DNA of 15,355 nucleotides, from the NCBI GenBank assembly GCA_964544765.1, contig CAZJDM010000109.1:1-15355 (forward strand). Reading direction: 5' to 3'. Position numbers and translations under genes: made by a program. Source of the stretch: CAZJDM01 sp964544765. GTDB lineage: Bacteria; Bdellovibrionota_B; Oligoflexia; CAYFLR01. The notes under the pieces were generated by a model. The model did no database searches. It saw only the letters and a program-made list of their open reading frames with translations, and was not told the origin of the DNA. Positions 14,159 to 15,355 of the stretch are shown here, one piece after another; position 1 is the first letter of the stretch; the number at the start of each line of letters is the position of its first letter.

Positions 14159-14695
14159 ATGGAACTAAAAGACGGTTTATATGCAGAATTTAAAACAAAC
14201 AAAGGTACCATCACCTGCCAACTTCACTACGATAAAGTACCTATGACAGTCACCAACTTTGTAGGATTAGCTGAAGGCATTCTTTCCTCATCCCGCGGGG
14301 AAAATACCAGATATTATGATGACTTAACCTTTCATCGAGTTATTGATAATTTTATGATTCAAGGTGGTTGTCCAGAAGGCTCTGGAATGGGCGGACCAGG
14401 CTACAATTTTCCTGATGAATTCGATTCCTCATTAAAACATGATAAACCTGGAATTCTATCTATGGCTAATGCCGGTCCTAATACCAATGGCAGTCAATTT
14501 TTCATCACCCATGTTGAAACATCCTGGCTCGATAACAAACATTCCGTTTTTGGATGTGTTGTTACTGGTCAAGATGTAGTTAACGCCATCCGACAGGGAG
14601 ATAAAATTGAAAAACTAGAAATACTACGAATTGGCAAAGAGGCTGAGCAATTTAAAGTCACTCAAGATCAATTCAATCAAATGATCAAAAGATAG
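14159..14695 (+). CDS. Cyclophilin-type peptidyl-prolyl cis-trans isomerase
   Basis: This is a 178-aa, single-domain cyclophilin without a signal peptide, so it acts in the cytoplasm. It catalyses cis-trans isomerisation of Xaa-Pro bonds and assists protein folding. The active-site signature is complete: FHRVIDNFMIQGG (58-70, with R60, F65 and Q68), MANAGPNTNGSQFFIT (102-117, with Q113 and F115) and WLDNKHSVFG (123-132, with W123 and H128). These correspond to Arg55, Phe60, Gln63, Gln111, Phe113, Trp121 and His126 of human cyclophilin A. Trp123, where many bacterial cyclophilins have Phe, predicts cyclosporin sensitivity (inference from the family). About 15 residues extend past the usual end. 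AAGGA lies 8 nt before the ATG. The ABC ATPase gene follows after 27 bp and may be co-transcribed. Confidence 0.95.
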   Translation: MELKDGLYAEFKTNKGTITCQLHYDKVPMTVTNFVGLAEGILSSSRGENTRYYDDLTFHRVIDNFMIQGGCPEGSGMGGPGYNFPDEFDSSLKHDKPGILSMANAGPNTNGSQFFITHVETSWLDNKHSVFGCVVTGQDVVNAIRQGDKIEKLEILRIGKEAEQFKVTQDQFNQMIKR

Positions 14696-14722
14696 ATTAG
14701 ATAAATGGTGAAATGAAACCCT

Positions 14723-15340
14723 ATGGTATATCTATCTGTCAATAATGTTAGTAAAAATTACGGCTCTTTGCAGGCCCTAGATGATGTTAACATACAAATT
14801 CCTGCAGGTGAAATTTTTGGTTTAGTTGGCCCTAATGGAGCTGGCAAGAGTACTATTATACGCCTAATTATGAATATCATTTGGCCTGATAAAGGCTCTA
14901 TTTTAATTAGGGATGAACCAATTTCTTTATTTGCTAATGAAAACTGTGGTTACTTACCAGAAGAGCGGGGACTTTATAAAAAAATGAAAGTTAAGGATAT
15001 CTTGACTTTCTTTGCTTGTTTAAAAGGAGCTGATAAAAATACCGTTCTTGATAAGGTCAGCTATTGGTTAAATAGATTTGAAATGCTAGCAACACTAGAT
15101 AAGAACTGTGAAGAGTTATCAAAAGGGATGTCGCAAAAAATTCAGTTTATTGGAACTATTTTACATGATCCAACTTTACTTATTTTAGATGAACCTTTTT
15201 CGGGTTTAGATCCGGTGGGTATGGAGTTATTAATAGATGTCATACTAGAATTAAGATCAAAAGGAAAAACAATTATTTTTTCCAGTCACCAAATGGAACA
15301 AGGGGCGCAATCCAATAATTTAGCATGGGTAAATTTTTAA
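14723..15340 (+). CDS. NatA-like ABC transporter ATPase, C-terminally truncated
   Basis: This 205-aa protein has a complete ABC core in order: Walker A GPNGAGKST (36-44), Q-loop region GYLPEERGLY (76-85), signature LSKGMSQK (132-139), Walker B LLILDEP (152-158), D-loop GLDP (161-164) and H-loop H189. The GYLPEERGLY pattern is typical of the NatA/ABC-2 exporter branch, whose members power efflux of sodium, drugs or other small molecules. Relatives run to roughly 300 aa, with a C-terminal extension after the H-loop. Here the family pattern stops after HQMEQ, and an unrelated 12-residue tail leads to TAA at 15338-15340. The protein is probably truncated by a deletion, frameshift or insertion near 15300. 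The SD site is weak. Only 15 bases follow the stop, so a permease gene cannot be checked. Confidence 0.85.
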   Translation: MVYLSVNNVSKNYGSLQALDDVNIQIPAGEIFGLVGPNGAGKSTIIRLIMNIIWPDKGSILIRDEPISLFANENCGYLPEERGLYKKMKVKDILTFFACLKGADKNTVLDKVSYWLNRFEMLATLDKNCEELSKGMSQKIQFIGTILHDPTLLILDEPFSGLDPVGMELLIDVILELRSKGKTIIFSSHQMEQGAQSNNLAWVNF

Positions 15341-15355
15341 CCCTTGGTTATCAAG

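Noticed and set aside
1..15355. CRISPR array, rRNA, complete tRNA, transposase, integrase or toxin-antitoxin pair
   Set aside because: I looked on both strands and saw no regularly spaced repeats, no tRNA cloverleaf and no matching protein families.

Overview
The window is AT-rich (about one third G+C by eye) and carries bacterial genes with Shine-Dalgarno (SD) sites and sigma-70-like promoters. The organism is probably a Gram-negative with a low-GC genome. This rests on a type IV pilus/type II secretion assembly ATPase, several exported proteins with Sec-type signals, two lipoprotein-like proteins and a ChaN-type haem-uptake relative. The exact lineage cannot be fixed from sequence alone; a low-GC proteobacterium or a Bdellovibrionota-like bacterium would fit.

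Layout. Positions 1-746 (minus) hold the N-terminal third of a PilB/GspE/MshE-type ATPase that runs off the left edge. Positions 993-2575 (plus) hold a secreted endonuclease I-family nuclease and a YcgM/FAHD1-like FAH-family hydrolase. Positions 2627-3580 (minus) hold a histone-deacetylase-family amidohydrolase with complete zinc and catalytic residues. Positions 3859-8088 (plus) hold an exported PhoD-like metallophosphatase and two lipoprotein-like proteins of unknown function, the first with an Ig/cadherin-like domain. Positions 13055-13975 (minus) hold a ChaN/Tiki-superfamily protein. Positions 14159-15340 (plus) hold a cyclophilin-type prolyl isomerase followed by a NatA-like ABC ATPase that is cut short just after its H-loop.

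The least ordinary part is 8089-12956. It holds an unrecognised minus-strand gene (8089-9228), a large plus-strand reading frame broken by one in-frame TAA (9231-9716 plus 9738-12200), and a signal-peptide-bearing gene broken by a +1 frameshift near an A6 run (12203-12956). Rejoined, the large frame would encode a protein of about 989 aa. It has a caspase/C25-like His-Cys module (GHSG ... NGCSS), a long stretch of MORN-like beta repeats and a beta-rich C-terminus. The block's composition differs from its flanks, being T/G-rich on the plus strand where the flanks are A/C-rich. Its two divergent genes start 2 bp apart without SD sites, and its left end abuts the neighbouring gene stop-to-stop. 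I read it as an acquired or rearranged accessory locus, possibly decaying. Sequencing error must be excluded first.

Beyond the endonuclease-hydrolase pair and the isomerase-ABC pair, most genes look like single transcription units. Several have recognisable -35/-10 boxes. Two further themes recur: hydrophobic cores of signal peptides encoded by short tandem DNA repeats, and dyads or phased repeats in the divergent intergenic regions. No tRNA, rRNA, CRISPR array, insertion sequence or riboswitch was found, and no gene-free gap exceeds 300 bases.
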